Source: Marinagarivorans sp. UBA5868 | GTDB lineage: Bacteria > Pseudomonadota > Gammaproteobacteria > Pseudomonadales > Cellvibrionaceae | Direction: 5' to 3' | Length of the DNA stretch: 13,575 bases | Assembly (NCBI GenBank): GCA_002432095.1 | Contig: DJFQ01000094.1 | Span: 6,354 to 19,928, forward strand | In this document: positions 1 through 6,650 of the stretch, in pieces | How the letters are laid out: each line of letters opens with the position of its first letter | Numbering within the stretch: the stretch's first letter is position 1 | The notes under the pieces: generated by a model | Databases searched by the model: none | Told to the model about the DNA's origin: nothing | Seen by the model: only the letters and a program-made list of their open reading frames with translations | Translations under genes and position numbers: made by a program

Positions 1-1035
1 TCAATAGGCGCGGACATGGAAATCCTGATGTGGAACAGCGCCATGGCCGACCTTACCGGCATTGCCAGCGACGAAGTCACCGGTTCGCATCTGGAAGATG
101 TCGTGGAACCCTGGGGCGGTCTGCTAACAAAGTTTGCGCTCTCTCATGAGCCCAGGTTCTACAAGCGCCAGATCACCTTGAACAACCAGGCTCACTGGAT
201 CACGCTGCACAAAGCGACCATCCCATCGTCCATGGCCCATCAAGTGGATGGCCAAGTCATATTGCTGGAAGACGTCACCGAACTGCAGATGCTTGAGCAA
301 GAGCTGGTACACAGCGAACGCTTGGCCTCTGTCGGCCGCTTGGCCGCGGGGGTGGCTCACGAAATAGGCAATCCGGTCACAGGTATCGCCTGCCTGGCGC
401 AAAATCTGAAATACGACACTGAGGATCCAGAGATTCTGGAGACCGGGGATCAAATCCTGTCACTAACTGGACGCGTTACCCGAATCGTCCAATCATTGGT
501 GAGTTTTTCCCACGCCGGACAGCAGGCGGACAACGTTCTGCATCAAGTGAATCCGCGGGAGTGTGTACAGGAGGCAATAAACCTGCTCTCTCTGCAAAAA
601 GAACGCAATCAAGTTGTTTTTATTAATGAAGTGCCAGCAGACCTGGAATTGGAAGCGGACAGCCAACGGCTGATTCAGGTTTTCGTGAACTTGCTGTCGA
701 ACTCTCGCGACGCCAGCACCGAAGGAGGCAGGATAGTTGTCGATGGCAGTGTGCTGGCGGGTTACGCTCGCCTTACGGTCACTGACGAAGGCAGCGGCAT
801 TCCCCCCGAGGTGGCGGACCGGATCTTCGAACCCTTCTTCACTACCAAAGACCCTGGCGAGGGCACCGGACTCGGCCTGGCGATGGTGTATACCATCGTC
901 GAAGACCATAAGGGTAGTATTGAGATAGAGTCACCGGTCGACCGTGAACGTGGAAACGGGACCCGGTTCATCATCCTGTTACCTTTAAATCTTGCAAGCG
1001 TTGATTCGAAGAGTAACACTAAGAAGGTTTTTTGA
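1..1035 (+). CDS. cbrA: CbrA-type sensor histidine kinase, C-terminal part (5' end outside window)
   Basis: Reading frame 1 is open from the first base, so the gene starts upstream; the ATG at 16 is an internal methionine inside a PAS-like domain (bases ~1-290, ending in the ILLEDVTE signature). A HisKA dimerisation domain follows, with the H-box GVAHEIGNP; the phosphoacceptor His codon is 358-360. The HATPase domain then shows an N-box (VNLLSNSRDAS, ~690-720), DEGSGIP (~784-804), FEPFFTTK and GTGLGL (~862-880). The stretch after the H-box (NPVTGIACLAQNL) is, from memory, typical of CbrA. In Pseudomonas, CbrA is a ~980-residue membrane protein with an SLC5-like transporter domain before PAS/HisKA; that part is not visible here. 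It should phosphorylate the regulator encoded 18 bases downstream. The CbrA name rests on the H-box sequence and on synteny with cbrB and pcnB. Confidence 0.88.
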   Translation, partial: SIGADMEILMWNSAMADLTGIASDEVTGSHLEDVVEPWGGLLTKFALSHEPRFYKRQITLNNQAHWITLHKATIPSSMAHQVDGQVILLEDVTELQMLEQELVHSERLASVGRLAAGVAHEIGNPVTGIACLAQNLKYDTEDPEILETGDQILSLTGRVTRIVQSLVSFSHAGQQADNVLHQVNPRECVQEAINLLSLQKERNQVVFINEVPADLELEADSQRLIQVFVNLLSNSRDASTEGGRIVVDGSVLAGYARLTVTDEGSGIPPEVADRIFEPFFTTKDPGEGTGLGLAMVYTIVEDHKGSIEIESPVDRERGNGTRFIILLPLNLASVDSKSNTKKVF

Positions 1036-1053
1036 GCGAAGTAACACATACCT

Positions 1054-2442
1054 ATGAGCAAAATCCTGATCGTTGAAGACGAAATCATCATTCGAACAGC
1101 CTTGCGCAAACTGCTGACGCGCAACAAATATGATGTAAAGGAAGCCTCTTCCGTAAAAGAGGCGGGTAAATTCAACCTGGATTCATTCAATCTCATCATT
1201 TCCGACTTGCGCCTGCCCGGAGCTCCGGGTACCGACCTGATTCAAGCCGCCGGAGACGTTCCGGTATTGATCATGACCAGCTATGCCAGCCTTCGCTCCG
1301 CCGTAGATTCCATGCGTATGGGCGCGGTTGACTATATCGCCAAACCATTCGACCACGATGAGATGCTGGCGGCAGTAAAGCGTGTGCTTAGTAAAGCCGA
1401 AAAAGCTGCGCCGGTGAAAATTGAGGGCAGTACCGAAGCGATCACGGGCATGATCGGCACATCCCCTCAGATGAAGGAGCTTTACGCCAAAATCCGCAAA
1501 GTCGCTCCCACCAACGCAACTGTTTTGGTCAATGGCGAAACGGGCACCGGTAAAGAATTGGTTGCCAAAGCATTGCATCGTGAAAGCCCACGAACCCAGC
1601 GACCGCTGATCTCCGTCAACTGCGCTGCGATTCCCGACACGCTTATCGAAGCGGAGCTGTTCGGTCATGAAAAAGGCGCCTTCACTGGTGCGGCCAGCAA
1701 CCGCGAGGGCCTGGTGGCAGCGGCAGATGGCGGCACGCTATTCCTGGATGAAATTGGCGAACTGCCCTTGGAAGCACAGGCTCGCCTGCTTCGAGTTCTG
1801 CAAGAGGGTGAAGTAAGACCGATTGGCTCTGTGGAATCCCGCAAAGTCGATGTCCGTCTGGTGGCCGCAACCCACCGCGACTTGGGAAAATTATCTCGTG
1901 AAGGCAAGTTTCGCGAAGATCTTTATTTTCGTATCAATGTTGTCCAATTGAAGCTTCCACCTCTGCGAGAGCGCGGCAAAGACATACTGGCGCTCGCCGA
2001 GACGTTCGTGAAGCGCTACTGCGCAGAGCTGAAAAAACCTCCGCTGGTATTGTCACCGGAAGCAATTCAGGCCATCACAACTTACACTTGGCCAGGCAAT
2101 ATTCGCGAACTTGAAAACGCTATTCAACGCGCAGTTATTCTTTGCGAGGACGATCGTGAAATCAGCCATTCGCTATTGGCGATCGACCTGGACCTTGTCA
2201 AGGTCGATGATGACGAACCAGTATCCGGCGAAGCACGCCATCGCCGAACCAATTCCGATCCTAATGAAGACTTATCGTTGGAAGACTACTTTCAGCGGTT
2301 TGTTCTGGAACATCAGGACTCGATGAGCGAAACAGAGTTGGCGCGCAAACTGGGAGTTAGCCGCAAATGCCTCTGGGAACGCCGTCAGAGGCTCGGCATT
2401 CCGCGTACCAAACCCAGCCAAAGCGCTACAGGCAAGTCCTGA
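1054..2442 (+). CDS. cbrB: CbrB-type sigma-54-dependent response regulator
   Basis: A 462-residue NtrC-family regulator. The receiver domain (1-~115) has acidic pocket E8/D9, phosphoacceptor D51, T75 and K97. The AAA+ domain (~135-370) has Walker A GETGTGKE (161-168), the sigma-54-contacting GAFTGA loop (208-213), Walker B around FLDE (230-233) and a WPGNIREL sensor II. A Fis-type helix-turn-helix lies at the C-terminus (SETELARKLGVSRKCLWERR). The receiver stretch LRLPGAPGTDLI...TSYASLRSAVDSM...GAVDYIAKPFDHDEML matches what I recall of Pseudomonas CbrB (about 478 residues) far better than NtrC or generic regulators. The start is the ATG 18 bases after the cbrA stop; its ribosome site is weak (GCGAAG), suggesting coupling to cbrA. 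In pseudomonads phosphorylated CbrB activates the sigma-54 promoter of crcZ just downstream, and the matching promoter, site and RNA are seen here at 2609-3000. Confidence 0.93.
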   Translation: MSKILIVEDEIIIRTALRKLLTRNKYDVKEASSVKEAGKFNLDSFNLIISDLRLPGAPGTDLIQAAGDVPVLIMTSYASLRSAVDSMRMGAVDYIAKPFDHDEMLAAVKRVLSKAEKAAPVKIEGSTEAITGMIGTSPQMKELYAKIRKVAPTNATVLVNGETGTGKELVAKALHRESPRTQRPLISVNCAAIPDTLIEAELFGHEKGAFTGAASNREGLVAAADGGTLFLDEIGELPLEAQARLLRVLQEGEVRPIGSVESRKVDVRLVAATHRDLGKLSREGKFREDLYFRINVVQLKLPPLRERGKDILALAETFVKRYCAELKKPPLVLSPEAIQAITTYTWPGNIRELENAIQRAVILCEDDREISHSLLAIDLDLVKVDDDEPVSGEARHRRTNSDPNEDLSLEDYFQRFVLEHQDSMSETELARKLGVSRKCLWERRQRLGIPRTKPSQSATGKS

Positions 2443-2454
2443 ATAATAAATTGA

Positions 2455-2485
2455 GCGCGGACAAAAGCATCCCTGCCGTCCGCGC
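2455..2485 (+). terminator. Hairpin after cbrB, possible weak terminator
   Basis: GCGCGGAC (2455-2462) and GTCCGCGC (2478-2485) form a perfect 8-bp GC-rich stem with a 15-base loop, 12 bases after the cbrB stop. No T-run follows, so it is a poor intrinsic terminator; it may stabilise the 3' end of the cbrAB mRNA or slow polymerase before the small-RNA promoter. Confidence 0.4.
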
Positions 2486-2592
2486 CTGCCCTTCATACTT
2501 AAGTCCAACCCTTCTCCTAACTTCACCGACCACAAACCTATTACTTCAAAACAGTTCCCTGCGCACCCCAAGAAAATCCACCATTTTTTGAG

Positions 2593-2647
2593 ATCTCCGT
2601 CTCATTTTTGTTACCCATCCCGGAAACGGGGTAACACGAGACGAGAT
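2593..2647 (+). promoter_or_regulatory. Palindromic upstream activating site, probable CbrB operator
   Basis: TGTTACCC (2609-2616) and GGGTAACA (2629-2636) form a perfect inverted repeat with a 12-base spacer, i.e. TGTTAC-N16-GTAACA. A third half-site, GGTAAC, lies at 2652-2657, 22 bp (two helical turns) from the previous one. Outside the core a second, nearly perfect inverted repeat (ATCTCcGTCTC at 2593-2603 against GAGACGAGAT at 2638-2647, one bulge) frames it. The core lies about 137 bp upstream of the predicted start at ~2760, a usual distance for an enhancer site of a sigma-54 activator. I recall a TGTTAC/GTAACA palindrome with a somewhat shorter spacer as the CbrB site at crcZ in P. aeruginosa. 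The inverted repeats are seen; binding by CbrB is inferred. Confidence 0.7.
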
Positions 2648-2733
2648 GATTGGTAACGCTTCGCCCATACTAAAGACTGATTCCAATTAGACATAAGAAC
2701 CCAACATATTGTTTTATATGGAAATGTTAATTC

Positions 2734-2750
2734 TGGCACGTAAGCTGCTC
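2734..2750 (+). promoter_or_regulatory. Sigma-54 (-24/-12) promoter of the CrcZ-like RNA
   Basis: TGGCACG at 2734-2740, four bases, then CTGCT at 2745-2749. The diagnostic GG (2735-2736) and GC (2747-2748) are separated by exactly 10 bases, and the -24 element is a perfect match to the TGGCACG consensus. A transcript would start about 12 bases after the GC, at ~2760, directly at the start of the A-rich RNA. The activator gene cbrB and a matching upstream palindrome sit just ahead. Confidence 0.9.
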
Positions 2751-2759
2751 TTGTATCCG

Positions 2760-3000
2760 CAACATAACAACAATAACGAATAATAAAAAACGACTCGATA
2801 ACTAATAAGAACAATAAATAATAAAAAACGTAAGCTTTTATAATAATTACAACAAACAATAATAAGATGAAATTTGATTGAACTTGAGAGGAAGGGCTCG
2901 TGCCAAAACATGGATGTCACGCTTATCAAGCGTGCAGACATAATAACGATACATAGACTGATTTCGAACGGGAAGGTCAAAAGCCTTCCCGTTTTCATTT
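2760..3000 (+). ncRNA. crcZ: CrcZ-like small RNA (Hfq/Crc-titrating)
   Basis: A ~240-base transcription unit between cbrB and pcnB, the position of crcZ in Pseudomonas. It runs from the sigma-54 start (~2760) to an intrinsic terminator. The 5' half (2761-2867) is very A-rich with few G and holds runs of AAN triplets, the AANAANAA motif bound by Hfq/Crc: 2766-2776, 2779-2790, 2804-2817, 2820-2828 and 2855-2865. The 5' end reads GCAACATAACAACAATAAC, very like the CrcZ start I remember from P. aeruginosa. The 3' half is structured: a hairpin at 2914-2941 (ACGCTT-atc-AAGCGT with an outer ATGTC/GACAT) and the terminator. Short frames crossing it have no ribosome sites. It is shorter than pseudomonad CrcZ (about 370-410 bases). 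By family knowledge it sequesters Hfq/Crc to relieve catabolite repression. Function in this organism is inferred. Confidence 0.85.
2967..3000 (+). terminator. Intrinsic terminator of the CrcZ-like RNA
   Basis: AACGGGAAGG (2967-2976) pairs perfectly with CCTTCCCGTT (2984-2993) around a 7-base loop (2977-2983). A T-rich tail follows, 2992-3000 (TTTTCATTT). The 10-bp stem plus tail is a strong rho-independent signal and separates the RNA from pcnB. Confidence 0.92.
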
Positions 3001-3108
3001 ATACCTTCTTCGCTTACGCCCCAGCATTTCCCTATCAAACGCATATGGTTTGCGCTCTTCGTGTGGGGTAGACTCGCGTCTTCTTTTTTGATGTGTCACA
3101 ACAACCCG

Positions 3109-4467
3109 ATGCTCAACCGCCTGCTCAAGCTGCTCTCTGGAAAACCACAAAACAAAATGTCACCACCTAAAATTATTCCGGCCAGCAACCACGGTTTGCG
3201 CAAAGCCCAGTTCAGTCCCAATGCATTAAAAGTCATCGACAAGCTGCAAGAAGCCGGGTTCTCTGCATTCCTCGTTGGCGGCGGCGTACGCGATCTGTTA
3301 CTCAAAGGGCAACCAAAGGATTTTGATGTAGCGACCAACGCCACGCCGGAAGAAACTCGCAAATTGTTTCGCAATGCCATGATCATAGGTCGACGCTTCC
3401 GCATCGTGCACGTGAGATTTGGCCGAGAAATCATCGAAGTAACAACCTTCCGCGCGCACCATGATCAGTCGGTAGATCCTAAAGATGCAGAGCAGTCCCA
3501 TACCGGGATGTTGCTGCGGGACAACGTGTATGGCGATATTCAATCCGACGCGGTGAGGCGCGACTTTTCAGTTAATGCCCTGTATTACGACCCGAGCAAC
3601 GGCAATCTGCTCGATTACACCAATGGGTTGGAGGATCTCAACCGCCGGGTTATACAAATGATCGGCGATCCAGAAGCGCGTTACCGGGAAGACCCGGTGC
3701 GGATGCTGCGGGCTATACGTTTTAGCGCCAAGCTGGGTTTCGCGATGACCGATAGTACCGCGGAGCCGATCAAGCGACTGGCGTCACTCATGAGCCACGT
3801 GCCACCGGCACGTCTTTTTGAGGAAGTGCTCAAACTGATGCTGAACGGCTCGGCGACGGTTACCCTAGAATTGTTAAGGGAACACGGGCTATTTGAGGCA
3901 CTTTTCCCTGGCACAGAGCAATCGTTGCAAAAAGGCAGCGAGTTCAACATGCGGTTCGTTACCCAGGCTGTTCTGAATACCGACAAACGTATTCGCCAGG
4001 ACAAAAAAGTCACCCCAGCTTTTATTTATGCGGCGTTTCTCTGGCCACCTTTGCAGGCCGCGATCCGCAAACTGGTTCACGACAGCAAGATGCCGCTTGT
4101 AGAAGCCATGCAGCGAGCGGAGCAAGGCGTCATCTCCCAGCAGCTAAGCTGCACAGCGTTGCCTAAGCGATTTCTCATTCCCATGCGGGAAATTTGGGCC
4201 TTGCAATTACGCTTGCCACGGCGCGAGGGCCGCAAAGCGTTCGCACTCTTGGAACACCCGCGATTTCGCGCCGCTTATGACTTCTTGCTCCTGCGCGAGC
4301 AAGCCGGCGAACAGCTCGATGGCCTGGGGGTTTGGTGGACCCAGTTTCAAGATGCAAATGAGGAAATGCGGGAACAGATGGTCAAGGATCTCGGCAGCCC
4401 GCAGCGCCAGCGAAGACCTCGCCGACGCAGTACCAAATCTACCCCCACACCACCTGCCACGCCCTAA
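3109..4467 (+). CDS. pcnB: Poly(A) polymerase I
   Basis: PcnB adds 3' poly(A) tails to RNAs and so promotes their decay. The nucleotidyltransferase domain shows LVGGGVRDLLL (55-65) and KDFDVATNATPEE, with metal-binding D71 and D73. It continues with RRFRIVHVRFGREIIEVTTFR, RRDFSVNALYYD and the RNA-binding segment (YREDPVRMLRAIRFSAKLGF), where class II enzymes bind the primer. The C-terminus is strongly basic (QRQRRPRRRS), as in proteobacterial PcnB. From ATG 3109 the protein has 452 residues and begins MLNRLLKLL, like the pseudomonad protein. In-frame GTG 3061 and ATG 3091 are possible longer starts. None has a clear ribosome site, so the start is uncertain. The folK start follows after 3 bases, so the two are probably co-translated. 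Placement downstream of cbrAB-crcZ is as in Pseudomonas. Confidence 0.93.
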   Translation: MLNRLLKLLSGKPQNKMSPPKIIPASNHGLRKAQFSPNALKVIDKLQEAGFSAFLVGGGVRDLLLKGQPKDFDVATNATPEETRKLFRNAMIIGRRFRIVHVRFGREIIEVTTFRAHHDQSVDPKDAEQSHTGMLLRDNVYGDIQSDAVRRDFSVNALYYDPSNGNLLDYTNGLEDLNRRVIQMIGDPEARYREDPVRMLRAIRFSAKLGFAMTDSTAEPIKRLASLMSHVPPARLFEEVLKLMLNGSATVTLELLREHGLFEALFPGTEQSLQKGSEFNMRFVTQAVLNTDKRIRQDKKVTPAFIYAAFLWPPLQAAIRKLVHDSKMPLVEAMQRAEQGVISQQLSCTALPKRFLIPMREIWALQLRLPRREGRKAFALLEHPRFRAAYDFLLLREQAGEQLDGLGVWWTQFQDANEEMREQMVKDLGSPQRQRRPRRRSTKSTPTPPATP

Positions 4468-4470
4468 AGC

Positions 4471-4959
4471 ATGTCTGGCCAGCGTGTCTTTGTTGGACTA
4501 GGCAGTAACCTTGAGGACCCGGCCGCACAAATTGCGCGAGCCTCCGAAGCCCTACGTACGCTGACAACTGGGCGTGTCCTTCAGCTTTCTTCACTTTACC
4601 TCAGCCGCGCTGTGGGGCCGCCACAGCCGGACTACGTCAATGCAGTGGCCAGCTTTGAGACCAAACTGGCGCCTTTGGATCTGCTAGATGCTCTACAAGC
4701 AATCGAAAGAGCACAAGGTCGGGAGCGATCAACTCATTGGGGACCGCGTACACTCGATTTGGATATTCTGCTGATCGACGACCTGCAGTTACAGCACCCT
4801 CGTTTACAAGTGCCCCACCCTTATCTAACGCAACGCAACTTTGTTCTGGTGCCACTTCAGGAATTGGCGCCGGACCTGCGGCTTCCCAACGGTGATAAAG
4901 TTGCGGACCTAGTACAACGCGTGGGCCACACCGGCTTAAATCGGCTCACTCTCACATAA
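4471..4959 (+). CDS. folK: HPPK, 6-hydroxymethyl-7,8-dihydropterin pyrophosphokinase
   Basis: FolK transfers pyrophosphate from ATP to 6-hydroxymethyl-dihydropterin in folate synthesis (cytosol). At 162 residues it is about the usual length. It begins with VFVGLGSNLEDP (6-17), has the YVNAV substrate-pocket segment (55-59), and the signature GPRTLDLDILLIDD (91-104), with R93 and the Mg-binding D96 and D98. HPRLQVPHPYLTQRNFVLVPLQELAPD near the end completes the family pattern. The ATG lies 3 bases after the pcnB stop without an obvious ribosome site, implying translational coupling. The pcnB-folK pairing is common in gammaproteobacteria. Confidence 0.96.
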   Translation: MSGQRVFVGLGSNLEDPAAQIARASEALRTLTTGRVLQLSSLYLSRAVGPPQPDYVNAVASFETKLAPLDLLDALQAIERAQGRERSTHWGPRTLDLDILLIDDLQLQHPRLQVPHPYLTQRNFVLVPLQELAPDLRLPNGDKVADLVQRVGHTGLNRLTLT

Positions 4960-4973
4960 AGGTGCTGACCTCT

Positions 4974-5654
4974 ATGGAAACACGTCGGATCAACCGCAGC
5001 GATCTGGTAACTCAGCAAGTACCACGCTTTCTGGTCCTTGAAGGGCCGATTGGTGTCGGCAAAACCACTCTGGCACGCATGCTGGCCGAAAGTCTCGGTT
5101 GCACCACCTTATTGGAAGAAGCGGAAGCTAATCCTTTCTTGCCCCGTTTTTATGCTGGCGAAAAGAATGCTGCCCTGGCAACCCAACTATTTTTCCTAAT
5201 GCAACGTGCACAACAACTGCAACAACTCCGACAAAATGATCTATTTGCTGAAACCCGCGTGGCAGATTTTTTGATCGATAAAGACCGACTGTTCGCCGAA
5301 GTCACTCTGGATGTCGACGAGCTTGCCCTATACGACCAGGTCTACGCTCACCTCACTCTGGACACCGTACAACCCGATTTGGTGGTTTATTTACAAGCTC
5401 CGACGTCAACTCTGATCGAACGCATCCATCGGCGCGGTATTGCGGCCGAGCAGACCATCACCCGTGATTATCTGGATCGCCTAAACAGCGCCTACTCCCG
5501 ATTTTTTCACTTCTATGACAAAGCACCGCTGCTGATTGTCAATGCGACGGATGTGGATTGGGTAAACAACGTCGGCGATTACAACAACCTGGTGCGTTAC
5601 CTTCTGGGCATTACCCACGGGCGCCACTACTATAACCCCCAGCCCGCTCTCTAG
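4974..5654 (+). CDS. Deoxynucleoside kinase (dNK family)
   Basis: A 226-residue kinase of the deoxyadenosine/deoxyguanosine/deoxycytidine kinase family, which phosphorylates salvaged deoxynucleosides to monophosphates. It has a P-loop GPIGVGKTT (24-32), an acidic substrate-site segment (LLEEAEANPFLPRFY), the DKDRLF motif corresponding to the family DRS/ERS region, a hydrophobic strand LVVYLQAP, and an arginine-rich LID (RIHRRG). The C-terminus ends in the conserved position where family members carry an IN.TDVDW-like strand. ATG 4974 is preceded by AAAGG at 4958-4962; GTG 4962 is in frame but overlaps that site, so I prefer ATG. It lies between folK and panB with short gaps and probably belongs to the same operon. 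Which deoxynucleoside it prefers cannot be read from the sequence. Confidence 0.88.
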   Translation: METRRINRSDLVTQQVPRFLVLEGPIGVGKTTLARMLAESLGCTTLLEEAEANPFLPRFYAGEKNAALATQLFFLMQRAQQLQQLRQNDLFAETRVADFLIDKDRLFAEVTLDVDELALYDQVYAHLTLDTVQPDLVVYLQAPTSTLIERIHRRGIAAEQTITRDYLDRLNSAYSRFFHFYDKAPLLIVNATDVDWVNNVGDYNNLVRYLLGITHGRHYYNPQPAL

Positions 5655-5685
5655 GCCTTCCCCCCCTCTAATTGTGGAAAACGTC

Positions 5686-6510
5686 ATGGTCTATTCCAGC
5701 CAGCCAGAAACCGGTCTTACAAAAAAGGTTACGATCCAGACGCTGAAAAAACTGAAACATCAACGGGAAAAGTTCGTAACCGTAGCGCTCTACGACGCCC
5801 CTATGGCAGCGATGGCAGAACGCTGCGGCATCGAAGTCGTTCTGGTTGGTGACAGCCTCGGGATGACGGTGCTCGGTTATGACAGCACGATTCCCGTCAC
5901 CATGGAGCAGATGATCTATCACATTGAAGCCGTGGCGCGAGGTAACCGGCAGTCACTAATCGTTAGCGACCTACCGTTTATGACCTATGCAACGCCGGAA
6001 CAGGCTATGGTCAACGCTACTCGCGTCATGCAGGCTGGGGCGCATATGGTAAAAATTGAAGGTGGGCGTTGGCTTGCTCCCACCGTGACCATGCTTAGCG
6101 AGAGGGGCATTCCCGTGTGCGCGCATATCGGTCTCACACCTCAGTCGGTGTACAAGTTCGGCGGTTTCAGAGTCCAGGGCCGCACACCTGAAAGCGCCGC
6201 CATCCTGCGAGAGGATGCACTCATTCTTGAGGGCGCTGGAGCCGATATCGTTCTACTAGAGGGCGTTCCAGCAGAGCTCGCCAGTCAAATTACCGCAAGC
6301 CTGCATATACCCACTATCGGTATAGGCGCCGGCAAAGATACAGATGCCCAAGTTCTGGTAATCAACGATATTTTGGGCCTCACCGAACGTCCGCCGAAAT
6401 TTTCCAAAAATTTTCTGAAGGAAACAGGAGAAATCAAAGGTGCCCTGCAACGTTATGCAGAGGAAGTGAAAACGGGTGTATTCCCTGCGGACGAACATAT
6501 TTTCACCTAA
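5686..6510 (+). CDS. panB: Ketopantoate hydroxymethyltransferase
   Basis: PanB makes ketopantoate from 2-oxoisovalerate and methylene-tetrahydrofolate, the first committed step of pantothenate/CoA synthesis. Family motifs are all present: VGDSLGMTVLGYDST (Mg-binding D56), SDLPFMTYATPEQA (D95), MVKIEGG (K123, E125), CAHIGLTPQSV, and IPTIGIGAGKDTDAQVLV. The C-terminus is of normal type (GVFPADEHIF). Length is 274 residues from ATG 5686, which has GGAA (5677-5680) 5 bases ahead; an in-frame GTG at 5674 overlaps that site. The gap from the kinase gene is 31 bases, so it is probably the last gene of the pcnB run. panC, the usual partner immediately downstream, is not in this window; ppc follows instead. 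Confidence 0.96.
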   Translation: MVYSSQPETGLTKKVTIQTLKKLKHQREKFVTVALYDAPMAAMAERCGIEVVLVGDSLGMTVLGYDSTIPVTMEQMIYHIEAVARGNRQSLIVSDLPFMTYATPEQAMVNATRVMQAGAHMVKIEGGRWLAPTVTMLSERGIPVCAHIGLTPQSVYKFGGFRVQGRTPESAAILREDALILEGAGADIVLLEGVPAELASQITASLHIPTIGIGAGKDTDAQVLVINDILGLTERPPKFSKNFLKETGEIKGALQRYAEEVKTGVFPADEHIFT

Positions 6511-6542
6511 AACCACCCGACGGCACGAAACGTGCTGATTGT

Positions 6543-6563
6543 TCGACATCATTCTTATGTCGA
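6543..6563 (+). terminator. Small inverted repeat after panB, possible terminator
   Basis: TCGACAT (6543-6549) and ATGTCGA (6557-6563) form a perfect 7-bp stem with a 7-base loop, followed by only three Ts. It sits 33 bases after the panB stop and before the ppc promoter. A shorter one (GCACG-aaa-CGTGC) precedes it. Either may end the panB transcript weakly; neither is a strong intrinsic terminator. Confidence 0.35.
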
Positions 6564-6590
6564 TTTCGAATGAACCGCGCATCATGGCGC

Positions 6591-6621
6591 TTGAATCAAT
6601 ATTAGTCAGCAGTGCTAGAAT
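6591..6621 (+). promoter_or_regulatory. Sigma-70 promoter of ppc
   Basis: TTGAAT (6591-6596) and TAGAAT (6616-6621), spacer 19 bases, with a TG one base before the -10 (6613-6614) that makes it an extended -10 promoter and offsets the long spacer. Predicted start ~6628, giving a leader of about 23 bases before the ppc ATG. A start of ppc at GTG 6612 would lie upstream of this. Confidence 0.6.
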
Positions 6622-6650
6622 GCGCTGCGATTCGAATAGGAGCACCTGTG

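Larger units (their letters stand above)
2443..3108. other. Intergenic region cbrB-pcnB, contents
   Basis: This 666-base gap holds, in order: a hairpin (2455-2485), an AT-rich stretch, the palindromic activating site (2593-2647), the sigma-54 promoter (2734-2750), the CrcZ-like RNA (2760-3000) with its terminator, and a ~100-base pcnB leader. I see no convincing coding frame in it. In the pcnB leader a TAGACT (3069-3074) could be a -10 element, but I find no -35 at proper spacing, so I do not call a promoter. Confidence 0.8.

Noticed and set aside
493..909. 138-aa reverse-strand frame in the kinase gene
   Set aside because: Antisense shadow of the conserved HATPase domain; no start signals or recognisable protein features.
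1054..2442. NtrC or another NtrC-family regulator instead of CbrB
   Set aside because: Receiver-domain sequence, the cbrA-type kinase upstream, the pcnB gene downstream and the small-RNA locus all fit CbrB; no glnA/ntrB context.
2766..2865. A-rich repeats as a CRISPR or simple-sequence array
   Set aside because: Units are AAN triplets of irregular length without constant repeats and unique spacers; promoter and terminator context fit an Hfq-binding RNA better.
2611..2998. Overlapping reverse-strand frames (82-94 aa) in the cbrB-pcnB gap
   Set aside because: They are rich in Ile, Tyr, Phe and Leu only because the + strand is AT-rich and repetitive; no ribosome sites, and they overlay the sigma-54 promoter and the RNA.
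2874..3071. 65-aa + strand frame across the small-RNA 3' end
   Set aside because: It runs through both hairpins and the terminator, has no ribosome site and no recognisable features.
3091..3112. ACAACAAC before the pcnB start as an Hfq/Crc target
   Set aside because: It is short of a full AANAANAA motif and lies in possible coding sequence if the upstream start is used; too weak to claim.
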